From assembly GCA_964019135.1 (NCBI GenBank), contig OZ025252.1, positions 49,078,959-49,142,958 on the forward strand: 64,000 nucleotides of DNA, in the 5' to 3' direction. This document shows positions 52,961 through 64,000 of this stretch, piece by piece. The DNA is from Arenicola marina. Its lineage: Eukaryota > Annelida > Polychaeta > Arenicolidae. The notes beneath the pieces were generated by a model. The model did no database searches and was not told where the DNA came from. It worked only from the letters and a program-made list of their open reading frames with translations. Both the position numbers and the translations under genes were made by a program. Within the stretch, counting starts at the first letter, position 1. Every line of letters begins with the position of its first letter.

Positions 52961-53639
52961 TATTTGTCAGAAAATGTTTTACAAAGGCCGCAGAACGCGT
53001 CCGAGTGGTGAGGCGCTCGACACGCTGTGATCGCGTGAGGCCTTTGACACTCTCTGGTGACCTGTCCGCGAGCCGCGAGGAGGGGACTTCAACGGCAATT
53101 TGCCTCAGCTGGCGCGTGTCATTTGCGTTTCTGGCGCGGTGTGAGCGCTGATCGCTGGCTCATTACACACTCATTACACACGCGCGCCTTCCCATCACAG
53201 CGACAGGCCGCCGGTTACATCTGGTCCCAACACGCCGGCCAAATGCTCTCACAACGCCCAGGAATATCCACACTTCTGACTGGTGCGTGTAGCATGACAC
53301 CGGGAGTCTCAAACTGGTTTTATCGAGTTAGTAGAGAATTAGCACTACGTTTCCGCGCCACTGATACGCATCCCGATCCGTTAGCGCGGATACGTTTACG
53401 TTTCGGTTTTTCACTCTTGGGGAAGTATTTGTTACTATATGACTTAAAGTCCATCACTTGGGGGGGTATTTGTTACTAAACCACTTCCAAATACATTTCC
53501 CAGTGGTTACTAAAGCCATTTATCAGATGCAATTATTTTCCAATGTCTCTTATGCCATAAATATTAATATCTAAAGTCACCAAAATAAAGTCAAGCAGCG
53601 AACGATCCATTTCCAAACCCCCGCCCAGAGTAGAGATTT
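52961..53639 (-). other. Upstream flank of the minus-strand membrane-protein gene
   Basis: Moderately GC-rich DNA with several CpGs and no repeats, next to the start codon; presumably holds the 5' UTR and promoter. A small 23-29-bp near-repeat (GGGGAAGTATTTGTTACTA / GGGGGGTATTTGTTACTAAA) lies at 53420-53480. No clear TATA box or known motif can be assigned. Confidence 0.4.
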
Positions 53640-54990
53640 GTGACGTCACAAGATGAACCGGTTTGAGTGCGCCTCGCTCGCTTCTAGACTGCCCGCGCTG
53701 TTTGAATGAATGTACGTGCAGCAGGGAAGCTCTAACTTAGATGTTTATTTCGGTTAACATTAACTCATGATGAATATTTGCCACATGTAGATCTATAGAT
53801 AGACCTAGATCTATGACATTAGAGGTGTGGTCTTGTTGGTTAGAGCAACATTCGTGACAATGGGCGCATTTCTTTGGTAACCCGGGTGTATCCCTACGGT
53901 GGACCCAATACGCACATTACGCATCGGTCCACCGCCCGACACTTCTTTCACCCGAGTATGGGTGCGCGCGCATGCATTCGGTATGCCGATGTGCCCCGTT
54001 CTAAACAGCACGGGGCATTCGGAAGAAGATGGTGGCTGCTTGAAAGGTGATGAGCGTAGGTTGGTTCCAGTGCCTTAATGTGCACCGGATGGGAACGGTG
54101 TGTGCAATTCATTGGAACAGGCATATCCCTATCGGCGCACCCGGAAGTTCCCTGTCACGTGTTGCGGGCCCGGGGCGGGATACCGAACCTGGCCCAAAGA
54201 AATGCGCCCAATGACTCACAGACTGTTACTGAAAACAAACAGCTGCAGGGCCACTGCCACTGCCAGTGGGTTGCCGGCCTACGGGCGACGTTTCTTCCCA
54301 AAAATGGAAAGGGTGGGCTAGTCTACAGTAGGGGACGGGCCGTCTCGGGGATGTCCGTCCCATCGTAGACATAGATCCAGGGTTAAATGTATGTACTAAA
54401 AGAAGTTCTTTATGCACACGAGAAGGGAGGGAGGGCGGCATTTACCGGCCTAGCCTAAAAAGCACGCAGCGCACTAATCTCGTCACACAGATCATCACGT
54501 ACATCTTATAGTAATACTTGTGGAAACCCGAACGTTATGGTGTCCGGTTGGGAAAAAAAACTAAGTAGCTTTCACCAATTTGTCTGCTGATCGCCCAATT
54601 AATATTTGATTTGATTACAAGACATATTTGCAGGTTTTTGACCTAGATCCCATGATATAATAAGCATCACTTTTTATGAATGAGGCGTTCGCACTACTGT
54701 TTTGCGAAGGGCGTTTTGAGGTATTCAACTTTTACAGTTCCTTGGCCATCTCCAGCCGAGATGGCTCGAAGCGATACGTACGGCGGCAGAAGACATGCTC
54801 TGGTTGCCCGAATACCTCCACTTGTTCTTCTTCAGCCTCACTATGATTAATTCCAAATAATCGTGCTGGCATAGCTGCATCCCGATCGATGCGGAAGGAC
54901 GATGGCCCTCCTATAGACGCCATGCTCAAAAGTCGCGTTTACCGTATTCATGGTATTGCGCAACGAAACCGGTTCATCTTGTGAAGTCAC
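53640..54990. repeat. 25-bp inverted repeat pair, 1.35 kb apart
   Basis: GTGACGTCACAAGATGAACC (continuing GGTTT) at 53640-53664 is the reverse complement of 54966-54990 with one mismatch (GTGACTTCAC). Could be the ends of a decayed DNA transposon that took in the smaller element at 53861-54210. A minus-strand frame at 54732-54929 (65 codons, with EHVFCRRTYRFEPSR) lies just inside the right end and is not recognised. No target duplication found. Confidence 0.55.
53861..54210. mobile_element. 350-bp MITE-like element with 17-bp perfect terminal inverted repeats
   Basis: Ends are TGGGCGCATTTCTTTGG and its exact reverse complement. Similarity continues after a short mismatch (GTATCCC on both sides). 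Inside is a hairpin with GTGCCCCGT and ACGGGGCA arms at about 53991-54016. No coding capacity, and no certain target duplication (GTGACAA on the left, ATGACTC on the right). Confidence 0.7.
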
Positions 54991-55751
54991 GAATCACTGA
55001 AAAACTTGCCCCTTTCTACTTCTACTTTTTTGGGGTAGGTCTGTGATAAAATGGCCAATATTGTTAATATTGGTGGCAAATAAATTCAATGCGTATTTGA
55101 ATTTCGTGTGCATATAGTGCAAATGGGTCAAATATATGCAAAGTAACATAAGACATTGATTTTAAGAAGGCGATCACAATAGAAACCGAATTAAATACAA
55201 CTAGAAAATAGAGTTTAAACATTTTTCTTTAAAAGTGTTAATATGTTTTTGTGTTATGTATATTGATACATGTATTACTTCTTTCGCTATCTTACTTTTA
55301 ATCAAATAAAAGCACAAACTGTAACAGACCAGTTTCTTCAGGACTAATTCTGTGATGGATTAGGACAGATGATGAAATAACCATTGCCAGAAAAATACCT
55401 TCTGAACATGGTTATTTCATTTATTTTTTCATTTTCATTTACATGGAACAAGTTAATTCCTCAACAAACAGATTTAAAGTTCAAACTTCTTTTTGAAACA
55501 ACACTTGTATAATAAATGTGAAACTATCTAAAGAGTTTACATCTTTATTGAACAATTGAATTTTTATGTAGGTTCTGACCACTAATGAAGATCTGGCCTG
55601 GCCTATGATATTTCTAAATGTGGTGAATTACGGTTGCACCTGAATAAATGAACGTAATACATCAATGCTATTTATGTAACGTTCTGTTTGCAAAGTTTCC
55701 AAAGGCTTCTGGTATAGGGCTATAAAGTTTCGTTCGCCTTCCGGTTTACTT
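54211..55751. other. Unrecognised AT-rich DNA
   Basis: Apart from the short minus-strand frame at 54732-54929, I see no gene, RNA or complete repeat. Confidence 0.45.
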
Positions 55752-55752
55752 A

Positions 55753-56432
55753 TTTTGGGGACAAACAAAGGAAGCACGTGTTCGGAACGAGTTTAGAATC
55801 TCTGCGCACACTGGGATCATGACTATCTGTGACGTAGGCGTGACGTGTCAGTTACGCAAAGAGAGAGAGACTGGGAACCAGACTACCTGCGCAAAACCCA
55901 GGCGTCGAGGGGTGGGTCCATCGCGGATCACCTAGCGATAGGACCAAGAATATTTAAGAAATTTAGCTGCAAAAGACGCATAGACGACACATTTTTCATT
56001 CTTTTGCGTCATCAAAATGACGAATATTTGTTACGACGGAACAACACGGCTGAGAAACTAACGTTTTTTTGCATTTCCTACGAAAGCGAGGCATCATGAC
56101 GTCACACGGATTCTCCCCGGTCACAACCGCAATTTCACCGCGGAGGCACGTGAGATTGTGACGTCACTCGCTGTTTGGGGAACTCGCGAAAGCCCGCATA
56201 CAGGGCTAAAGTTAGAACGCTATTTTTAGATTTTGAGTGTTTTGAAGACGGATTTTTCCTTGTTTATTCCGAAAGTTCTGCGCTTCATCGCCTCCAAATA
56301 TTTTAACGTATACCTCTCATAGCCATGTTTAGTGAAGTGGGACTCATAGTCTTTAGAATAAACCTGGAAAGAAATTGACTTGTAGCTGCCTATGTTTCAA
56401 CATGGAGCACGTGTGTTTGTTTGTCCCCAAAA
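55753..56432. repeat. 17-bp inverted repeat pair enclosing 645 bp
   Basis: TTTTGGGGACAAACAAA at 55753-55769 is the exact reverse complement of 56416-56432, and each copy is followed inwards by a CACGTG. The enclosed DNA has short palindromes (for example TTTGCGTCATCAAAATGACG). May be a decayed inverted-repeat transposon. No coding recognised. Confidence 0.5.
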
Positions 56433-56494
56433 CTGAAGTCTCGCGGACGGATCACGAGAACTGCCCTATTCATTTTGGATTTGGATGGCTCGAA

Positions 56495-56528
56495 GTGTGT
56501 GTGTGTGTGTGTGTGTGTGGGGGGGGGG
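56495..56528. repeat. (TG)n microsatellite followed by a G-run
   Basis: About 12 TG repeats followed by nine or more G. Confidence 0.95.
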
Positions 56529-57449
56529 TCTAACAGTCTTGCAGATGCAGTTTCTATTGAGCCATCCAATGAGGAAGTCGGATAAAAAAAATGGTATTGT
56601 TATGTATAATCAAGTTTTTTTGGCTGCACGATTGTCCCTGCTATATGCATGACGATATCATTAACTAATTAGGAATGAAGTTTACATTTCCCCGGAGGCA
56701 CGCGACATCTGTGTCTCCGTTCACAGCCTCACTCTCGCCTTGACCCATGCCGCCGCAGCACACATGTGACCACGCGCCTGGGTCACCCTTCCATTGTTGG
56801 TGACATGTGTCTCGCCACGTGGCGGTGTGGGCGGTGTGGGGGGTGTGGGTGGTGTGGGTGGTGTGGGTGGTGTGAGTGGTGACTCGTGGCCTGCGAGATA
56901 TCCAACACAGTGAGAAACAACAATTGGTGGGAGTTAATTAGCCCGCTATGTGCGGTGTGACGCCAGGAGTGTGTTGTCTCTCTTACTAATCGCCGTCCTC
57001 GGTGATGTGCATTGTCTTTGGTAATGACCAGTCGTGACTGCAGCAGAAAGTGGCGACACCTGGCGGTGATTAGAGTCGTAAAGTGGTCGCATGAGAAGCC
57101 CTGGCGCATGGGAACTATCACCCATTATTACGACAATGATGGACACCCAAGACGCTGGGGATGAATAGCCCGGATGTGGTGCCCCCACCCAAAGCCCCAA
57201 TGTCTTGGCTCCAGACCTCCCAAACAACACTTATTAAACAAAGTTACAAACTAACACAGCGACACAAAACAAATAGCCAGCGCAACTGTATTGCATCAGA
57301 ACAGTTCGTTGCGACGACCATACATTTTCAGGGAGTAGATGCAAAAGTTACAAATATATAGACACACGTGGTGATTTAGGCAGTACATGGACACGAGCTT
57401 CGGACACGAGATGAACGGAAAGTGTAACACTGGTCACATAATAACGTCA
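56529..57449. other. Unrecognised DNA with a short GGTGTGGGT repeat
   Basis: A 10-bp repeat, GGTGTGGGTG, occurs about six times at 56821-56880. The rest is non-repetitive and may include the 3' flank of SARS2, whose transcript runs right to left here. No gene recognised. Confidence 0.45.
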
Positions 57450-57612
57450 GTTGATTGCGCGTCATTTGATAGCACGTCACTTTACGGCGCGTCACTTGAT
57501 AGCGCGTCATTTGATGGCGCGTCGCTTGATGGCGCGTCGCTTGATGGCGCGTCATTTGATGGCGCGTCACTTGATGGCGCGTCACTTCATTGTGCGTCAC
57601 TTGATGGCGCAT
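57450..57612. repeat. 15-bp minisatellite, about 11 copies
   Basis: The unit is TTGATGGCGCGTCAC with variants. About 230 bp downstream of the SARS2 stop codon, so possibly in its 3' UTR. Confidence 0.93.
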
Positions 57613-57841
57613 TAAGCCATTCCACCGGAAAGCACCAACAAAACCATAATTAAAATATGCAAAGCTCACCATCCAAGTAAGGGAAACACCCCTATAACCG
57701 CAAGGCACGTGTTCGTTTACAGTATCCAATAAACCATGCAGAATCCACAACCGAAAATCCCCATTTGTAAGTGGAAGTGACGAATCATAGAGACATAGGC
57801 ACAACCTGTATACCACCAGACAAGACGTTAGAACAGTTCTA

Positions 57842-57970
57842 CTAGACCCGTGACTTCAGCGCCTTGGTGACCACAATGGGGCGCGCAATGAAAGGCTTGC
57901 AAGGGGCAGTGATGACGTCACTTCCGTCCATGTAGGGCCGCAGCGCTTCGGGGATGGTAATTGAGCCGTC
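57842..57970 (-). CDS. SARS2: SARS2 last exon (mitochondrial seryl-tRNA synthetase C-terminus)
   Basis: On the minus strand after acceptor CTCGATTTAG the frame reads DGSITIPEALRPYMDGSDVI then TAPCKPFIARPIVV and ends LKSRV before TAG (42 codons). It matches the end of mitochondrial SerRS ([20 protein letters not shown] AP). Seryl-tRNA synthetase charges mitochondrial tRNA-Ser; this is the edge of the class II catalytic domain plus a short variable tail. Cytosolic SerRS has instead a longer Lys-rich C-terminus, so the mitochondrial form is favoured. Phase 0 with the exon at 58705-58770. Confidence 0.9.
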   Translation of the reverse strand, partial: DGSITIPEALRPYMDGSDVITAPCKPFIARPIVVTKALKSRV

Positions 57971-58024
57971 CTAAATCGAGAAGGGAAAAAATAATCCATG
58001 GTGTGAGACATTAGATATACGTGT

Positions 58025-58190
58025 TGTGAGACACACGTGGTGCTGGACAAGGCTATGTGAGACTGGTGCTGGGCAATCCTATGTGAGACTTGTGCTGGAC
58101 AAGCCTGTGTGAGACTGGTGCTGGACAAGCCTGTGTGAGACTGGTGCTGGAAAAGCCTGTGTGAGACTGGTGCTGGACAAGCCTGTGTGA
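58025..58190. repeat. 26-bp minisatellite, about 6 copies
   Basis: The unit is GTGTGAGACTGGTGCTGGAC plus AAGCCT. Within the last SARS2 intron. Confidence 0.92.
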
Positions 58191-58239
58191 GACTTCCAGA
58201 GTGTCCAAGTCCGACGCCTCACGTTTCTAGACCCAAAAC

Positions 58240-58435
58240 ACATCGTGGCACCATGGCATCGTGGCACCATGGCAGCATGGCATCGTGGCACTATCGCATC
58301 GTGGCACCATGGCATCGTGGCAGCATGGCACCGTGGCAGCATGGAATCGTGACACCATGGCATCGTGACACCATGGCATCGTGGGACCATGGCATCGTGG
58401 GACCATGGCATCGTGGGACCATGGCCACCCTGTGG
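58240..58435. repeat. 16-bp minisatellite, about 12 copies
   Basis: The unit is CATCGTGGCACCATGG with variants (GCAGCATGG, CATCGTGGGACCATGG); rich in the NcoI-type palindrome CCATGG. Within the last SARS2 intron. Confidence 0.9.
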
Positions 58436-58704
58436 TAATGGCCACCAGCCACACACGTGATTTGGTCGTCCTGTTGGGCTTTTTCCGGCGGCAACTTGGC
58501 CATGGGTATCCATGGCAACTTATTAATTCAACATATTACTTTATGCTTGGTCAATTGTCATAGTATGTCAATTATAATAATATAGCCTTATAGCTTATAC
58601 TCGGACGCAGAAGTCGACCCACCGACACGCGGGTTATAACAGGAACACGTTGAATGCCGACGGCAGTACGACTCCCGGTGTAAGTGTCTATAACTAATAC
58701 TGAC

Positions 58705-58770
58705 CTGTCGCTGGCCATTCTCCACCAGTGCCATCAACATCCGGGGCACGGCGCAGGCTGTGCCGTTTAC
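58705..58770 (-). CDS. SARS2: SARS2 penultimate exon
   Basis: On the minus strand, after acceptor GGTCTCTCTTCAG, the 66-nt exon reads VNGTACAVPRMLMALVENGQ then RQ, followed by donor GTCAGT. This is class II aminoacyl-tRNA synthetase motif 3 of SerRS (NGTACAVPR, with the Arg that contacts ATP); mitochondrial SerRS has VNGTACAVPRLLIALLE. The rest of the gene lies to the right, outside the window. Confidence 0.93.
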
Positions 58771-61700
58771 CTGAAGAGAGACCAGGACAGACAGCGGTCA
58801 CAACAGGGGACGGTGCCGGAGACTTCAATTGGAGTAAGTAATAGTTAGAGACTGGAGAGACCAGGACAGACAGCGGTCACAACACGGGACGGTGCTGGAG
58901 ACTTCAATTGGACTAAGTAATAGTTAGAGACTGGAGAGACCAGGACAGACGGCGGTCACAACACGGGACGGTGCTGGAGACTTCAAGTGGAGTAAGTAAT
59001 AGTTAGAGACTGGAGAGACCAGGACAGACGGCGGTCACAACACGGGACGGTGCTGGAGACTTCAAGTGGACTAAGTAATAGTTAGAGACTGGAAAGACCA
59101 GGACAGACGGCGGTCACAACACGGGACGGTGCTGGAGACGTCAAGTGGACTAAGTAATAGTTAGAGACTGGAGAGACCAGGACAGACGGCGGTCACAACA
59201 CGGGACGGTGCTGGAGACTTCAAGTGGAGTAAGTAATAGTTAGAGACTGGAAAGACCAGGACAGACGGCTGTCACAACACGGGACGGTGCTGGAGACTTC
59301 AAGTGGAGTAAGTAATAGTTAGAGACTGGAGAGACCAGGACAGACGGCGGTCACAACACGGGACGGTGCTGGAGACTTCAAGTGGAGTAAGTAATAGTTA
59401 GAGACTGGAGAGACCAGGACAGACGGCGGTCACAACACGGGACGGTGCTGGAGACTTCAAGTGGAGTAAGTAATAGTTAGAGACTGGAAAGACCAGGATA
59501 GACGGCGGTCACAACACGGGACGGTGCTGGAGACTTCAAGTGGACTAAGTAATAGTTAGAGACTGGAGAGACCAGGACAGACGGCGGTCACAACACGGGA
59601 CGGTGCTGGAGACTTCAAGTGGAGTAAGTAATAGTTAGAGACTGGAGAGACCAGGACAGACAGCGGTCACAACACGGGACGGTGCTGGAGACTTCAAGTG
59701 GAGTAAGTAATAGTTAGAGACTGGAGAGACCAGGACAGACGGCGGTCACAACACGGGATGGTGCTGGAGACTTCAAGTGGAGTAAGTAATAGTTAGAGAC
59801 TGGAAAGACCAGGACAGACGGCGGTCACAACAGGTGACGGTGCAGGAGACTTCAAGTGGACTAACTAATAGTTAGAGACTGAAAAGACCAGGACAGACGG
59901 CGGTCACAACACGGGACGGTGCTGGAGACTTCAAGCGGACTAAGTAATAGTTAGAGACTGGAGAGACCAGGACAGACAGCGGTCACAACACGGGACGGTG
60001 CCGGAGACTTCAAGTGGAGTAAGTAATAGTTAGAGACTGGAGAAACCAGGACAGACGGCGGTCACAACACGGGACGGTGCTGGAGACTTCAAGTGGACTA
60101 AGTAATAGTTAGAGACTGGAGAGACCAGGACAGACGGCGGTCACAACACGGGACGGTGCCGGAGACTTCAAGTGGAGTAAGTAATAGTTAGAGACTGGAG
60201 AAACCAGGACAGACGGCGGTCACAACACGGGACGGTGCTGGAGACTTCAAGTGGACTAAGTAATAGTTAGAGATTGGAGAGACCAGGACAGACGGCGGTC
60301 ACAACACGGGACGGTGCTGGAGACTTCAAGTGGACTAAGTAATAGCTAGAGACTGGGGAGACCAGGACAGACGGCGGTCACAACACGGGACGGTGCCGGA
60401 GACTTCAAGTGGACTAACTAATAGTTAGAGACTGAAAAGACCAGGACAGACGGCGGTCACAACACGGGACGGTGCCGGAGACTTCAAGTGGACTAAGTAA
60501 TAGTTAGAGACTGGAGAGACCAGGACAGACAGCGGTCACAACACGGGACGGTGCCGGAGACTTCAAGTGGAGTAAGTAATAGTTAGAGACTGGAGAAACC
60601 AGGACAGACGGCGGTCACAACACGGGACGGTGCTGGAGACTTCAAGTGGACTAAGTAATAGTTAGAGATTGGAGAGACCAGGACAGACGGCGGTCACAAC
60701 ACGGGACGGTGCCGGAGACTTCAAGTGGAGTAAGTAATAGTTAGAGACTGGAGAAACCAGGACAGACGGCGGTCACAACACGGGACGGTGCTGGAGACTT
60801 CAAGTGGACTAAGTAATAGTTAGAGACTGGAGAGACCAGGACAGACGGCGGTCACAACACGGGACGGTGCTGGAGACTTCAAGTGGACTAAGTAATAGTT
60901 AGAGACTGGAGAGACCAGGACAGACGGCGGTCACAACACGGGACGGTGCTGGAGACTTCAAGTGGACTAAGTAATAGCTAGAGACTGGAGAGACCAGGAC
61001 AGACGGCGGTCACAACACGGGACGGTGCCGGAGACTTCAAGTGGACTAACTAATAGTTAGAGACTGAAAAGACCAGGACAGACGGCGGTCACAACACGGG
61101 ACGGTGCCGGAGACTTCAAGTGGACTAAGTAATAGTTAGAGATTGGAGAGACCAGGACAGACGGCGGTCACAACACGGGACGGTGCCGGAGACTTCAAGT
61201 GGAGTAAGTAATAGTTAGAGACTGGAGAAACCAGGACAGACGGCGGTCACAACACGGGACGGTGCTGGAGACTTCAAGTGGACTAAGTAATAGTTCGAGA
61301 CTGGAGAGACCAGGACAGACGGCGGTCACAACACGGGACGGTGCTGGAGACTTCAAGTGGACTAAGTAATAGCTAGAGACTGGAGAGACTAGGACAGACG
61401 GCGGTCACAACACGGGACGGTGCCGGAGACTTCAAGTGGAGTAAGTAATAGTTAGAGACTGGAGAGACCAGGACAGACGGCGGTCACAACACGGGACGGT
61501 GCTGGAGACTTCAAGTGGACTAAGTAATAGTTAGAGACTGGAGAGACCAGGACAGACGGCGGTCACAACACGGGACGGTGCCGGAGACTTCAAGTGGGTT
61601 AACTAATAGTTAGAGACTGAAAAGACCAGGACAGACGGCGGTCACAACACGGGACGGTGCCGGAGACTTCAAGTGGAGTAAGTAATAGTTAGAGACTGGA

Positions 61701-64000
61701 GAAACCAGGACAGACGGCGGTCACAACACGGGACGGTGCTGGAGACTTCAAGTGGACTAAGTAATAGTTAGAGACTGGAGAGACCAGGACAGACGGCGGT
61801 CACAACACGGGACGGTGCCGGAGACTTCAAGTGGACTAAGTAATAGTTAGAGACTGGAGAGACCAGGACAGACGGCGGTCACAACACGGGACGGTGCCGG
61901 AGACTTCAAGTGGACTAAGTAATAGTTAGAGACTGGAGAGACCAGGACAGACAGCGGTCACAACACGGGACGGTGCTGGAGACTTCAAGTGGACTAAGTA
62001 ATAGTTAGAGACTGGAGAGACCAGGACAGACGGCGGTCACAACACGGGACGGTGCTGGAGACTTCAAGTGGACTAAGTAATGGTTAGAGACTGGAGAGAC
62101 CAGGACAGACGGCGGTCACAACACGGGACGGTGCTGGAGACTTCAAGTGGACTAAGTAATCGTTAGAGACTGGAGAGACCAGGACAGACGGCGGTCACAA
62201 CACGGGACGGTGCTGGAGACTTCAAGTGGACTAAGTAATAGTTAGAGACTGGAGAGACCAGGACAGACGGCGGTCACAACACGGGACGGTGCTGGAGACT
62301 TCAAGTGGACTAAGTAATAGTTAAAGACTGAAGAGACCAGGACAGACGACGGTCACAACACGGGACGGTGCTGGAGACTTCAAGTGGAGTAAGTAATAGT
62401 TAGAGACTGGAGAGACCAGGACAGACGGCGGTCACAACACGGCACGGTGCTGGAGACTTCAAGTGGACTAAGTAATAGTTAGAGACTGAAGAGACCAGGA
62501 CAGACGGCGGTCACAACACGGGACGGTGCTGGAGACTTCAAGTGGACTAAGTAATAGTTAAAGACTGGAGAGACCAGGACAGACGGCGGTCACAACACGG
62601 GACGGTGCTGGAGCCTTCAAGTGGACTAAGTAATAGTTAGAGACTGGAGAGACCAGGAGAGACAGCGGTCACAACACGGGACGGTGCTGGACACTTCAAG
62701 TGGACTAAGTAATAGTTAGAGACTGGAGAAACCAGGACAGACGGCGGTCACAACACGGGGCGGTGCTGGAGACTTCAAGTGGACTAAGTAATAGTTAGAG
62801 ACTGGAGAGACCAGGACAGACAGCGGTCACAACACGGGACGGTGCTGGAGACTACAAGTGGAGTAAGTAATAGTTAGAGACTGAAGAGACCAGGACAGAT
62901 GGCGGTCACAACACGGGACGGTGCCGGAGACTTCAAGTGGAGTAAGTAATAGTTAGAGACTGGAGAAAATAGGACAGACGGCGGTCACAACACGGGACGG
63001 TGCTGGACACTTCAAGTGGACTAAGTATTAGTTAGAGACTGGAGAGACCAGGACAGACAGCGGTCACAACACGGGACGGTGCTGGAGACTTCAAGTGGAC
63101 TAAGTAATAATTAAAGACGAGAGACCAGGATAGACAGCGGTCACAACACGGGACGGTGCTGGAGACTTCAGGTGGACTAAGTAATAGTTAGAGACTGGAG
63201 AGACAAGGACAGACAGCGGTCACAACACGGGACGGTGCTGGAGACTTCAAGTGGACTAAGTAATAGTTAGAGACTGGAGAGGCCAGGACAGACGGCGGTC
63301 ACAACACGGGACGGTGCTGGAGACTTCAAGTGGACTAAGTAATAGTTAGAGACTGGAGAGACCAGGACAGACGGAGGTCACAACACGGGACGGTGCTGGA
63401 GACTTCAAGTGGACTAACCAATAGTTAGAGACTGAAAAAACCAAGACAGACAGCGGTCACAACACGGGACGGTGCTGGAGACTTCAAGTGGACTAAGTAA
63501 TAGTTAGAGACTGGAGAGACCAGGACAGACGGCGGTCACAACACCGGACGGTGCCGGAGACTTCAAGTGGACTAAGTAATAGTTAGAGACTGGAGAGACC
63601 AGGACAGACGGCGGTCACAACACGGGACGGTGCTGGAGACTTCAAGTGGACTAAGTAATAGTTAGAGACTGGAGAGACCAGGACAGACAGCGGTCACAAC
63701 ACGGGACGGTGCTGGAGACTTCAAGTGGACTAAGTAATAGTTAGAGACTGGAGAGACCAGGACAGACGGCGGTCACAACACGGGACGGTGCTGGAGACTT
63801 CAAGTGGACTAAGTAATAGTTAGAGACTGGAGAGACCAGGACAGACGGCGGTCACAACACGGGACGGTGCTGGAGACTTCAAGTGGACTAAGTAAAAGTT
63901 AGAGACTGAAGAGACCAGGACAGACGGCGGTCACAACACGGGACGGTGCTGGAGACTTCAAGTGGACTAAGTAATAGTTAAAGACTGGAGAGACCAAGGC
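58771..64000. repeat. 79-bp minisatellite starting exactly at the SARS2 acceptor, about 66 copies, runs off the window
   Basis: The unit on the + strand is ACCAGGACAGACGGCGGTCA, CAACACGGGACGGTGCTGGA, GACTTCAAGTGGACTAAGTA, ATAGTTAGAGACTGGAGAG. On the minus strand each unit carries CTGGTCTCTCCAG, an acceptor look-alike of the real CTGGTCTCTCTTCAG. The array begins at the very first intron base next to the exon. Variants (GGAGTAAG/GGACTAAG, GAGAAACC, TGAAAAGACC) recur in ordered blocks of about 3-7 units between 59820 and 61700, indicating higher-order duplication. Confidence 0.96.

Larger units (their letters stand above)
57971..58704 (-). other. SARS2 final intron, carrying two minisatellites
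   Basis: Bounded by a donor CAG|GTCAGT at the 58704 side and an acceptor TTTAG at 57971. It holds a 26-bp array (about 58025-58190) and a 16-bp array (about 58240-58435). Unlike the intron upstream, neither array touches a splice site. Confidence 0.85.

Noticed and set aside
57842-58770. Cytosolic seryl-tRNA synthetase (SARS1)
   Set aside because: The tail reads IPEALRPYMDGSDVITAP and stops soon after, like the mitochondrial enzyme; the cytosolic form continues into a long Lys-rich extension.
1-64000. tRNA, rRNA or snRNA genes
   Set aside because: I looked for cloverleaf-like A and B boxes and conserved snRNA motifs and found none I could support by eye.

Overview
ORGANISM. This is animal nuclear DNA: split genes with GT-AG introns, LINE fragments, small inverted-repeat DNA transposons, and a very high minisatellite load (well over half the window). 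The two recognisable genes are a CLPTM1 orthologue and the 3' end of a mitochondrial seryl-tRNA synthetase (SARS2). Minisatellites that copy intron-exon boundaries were, as I recall, reported from amphioxus (Adh locus, 'mirage' minisatellites). That and the general character make a lancelet (Branchiostoma) my best guess. This is inference, not proof.

LAYOUT. 1-5.05 kb: four unrelated minisatellites (33, 80, 21 and 34 bp units). 5.05-9.7 kb: mostly unrecognised DNA with a short L1-like LINE insertion and a 40-bp palindromic micro-element. 9.70-41.82 kb (+): CLPTM1, traced exon by exon. Thirteen of an expected fourteen exons are visible; exon 13 lies in a 200-N assembly gap at 32212-32411. Its first intron (15 kb) holds a Mutator-like element with a Ulp1-type protease plus PHD-like finger, a LINE 3' end, and a 10.7-kb minisatellite. 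41.8-46.6 kb: convergent 3' flank with more minisatellites, one of them split by a 475-bp inverted-repeat element. 46.685-52.960 kb (-): an unbroken 2091-codon frame for an unrecognised secreted/type I membrane protein built from seven in-frame minisatellites. 53-57.5 kb: inverted-repeat elements and unrecognised DNA. 57.84-64 kb (-): the last two exons of SARS2 and the intron upstream of them, which is one 79-bp array running off the window.

MAIN OBSERVATION. The minisatellites inside genes are not scattered. In CLPTM1 the exon 3 acceptor (39 bp), exon 6 donor (37 bp), exon 7 donor (51 bp), exon 12 acceptor (76/73 bp), exon 13 donor (about 47-67 bp) and exon 14 acceptor (95 bp) have each been tandemly multiplied with their splice site inside the unit. 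Arrays also stop exactly at the exon 2 acceptor (49 bp) and at the acceptor of the penultimate SARS2 exon (79 bp). The last CLPTM1 intron is nothing but copies of its own two ends. Two arrays (39 and 51 bp) are multiples of three with no stop in the exon frame, so use of a neighbouring copy would add 13- or 17-residue repeats. The others carry stops or shift the frame, so only the copy next to the exon body is productive. The eight arrays do not resemble one another, which suggests independent local amplification at splice junctions rather than one mobile family.

LIMITS. Gene identities come from reading translations against remembered family sequences. Copy numbers, array edges and unit lengths were counted by eye. 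Expression and splice-site choice cannot be seen here.
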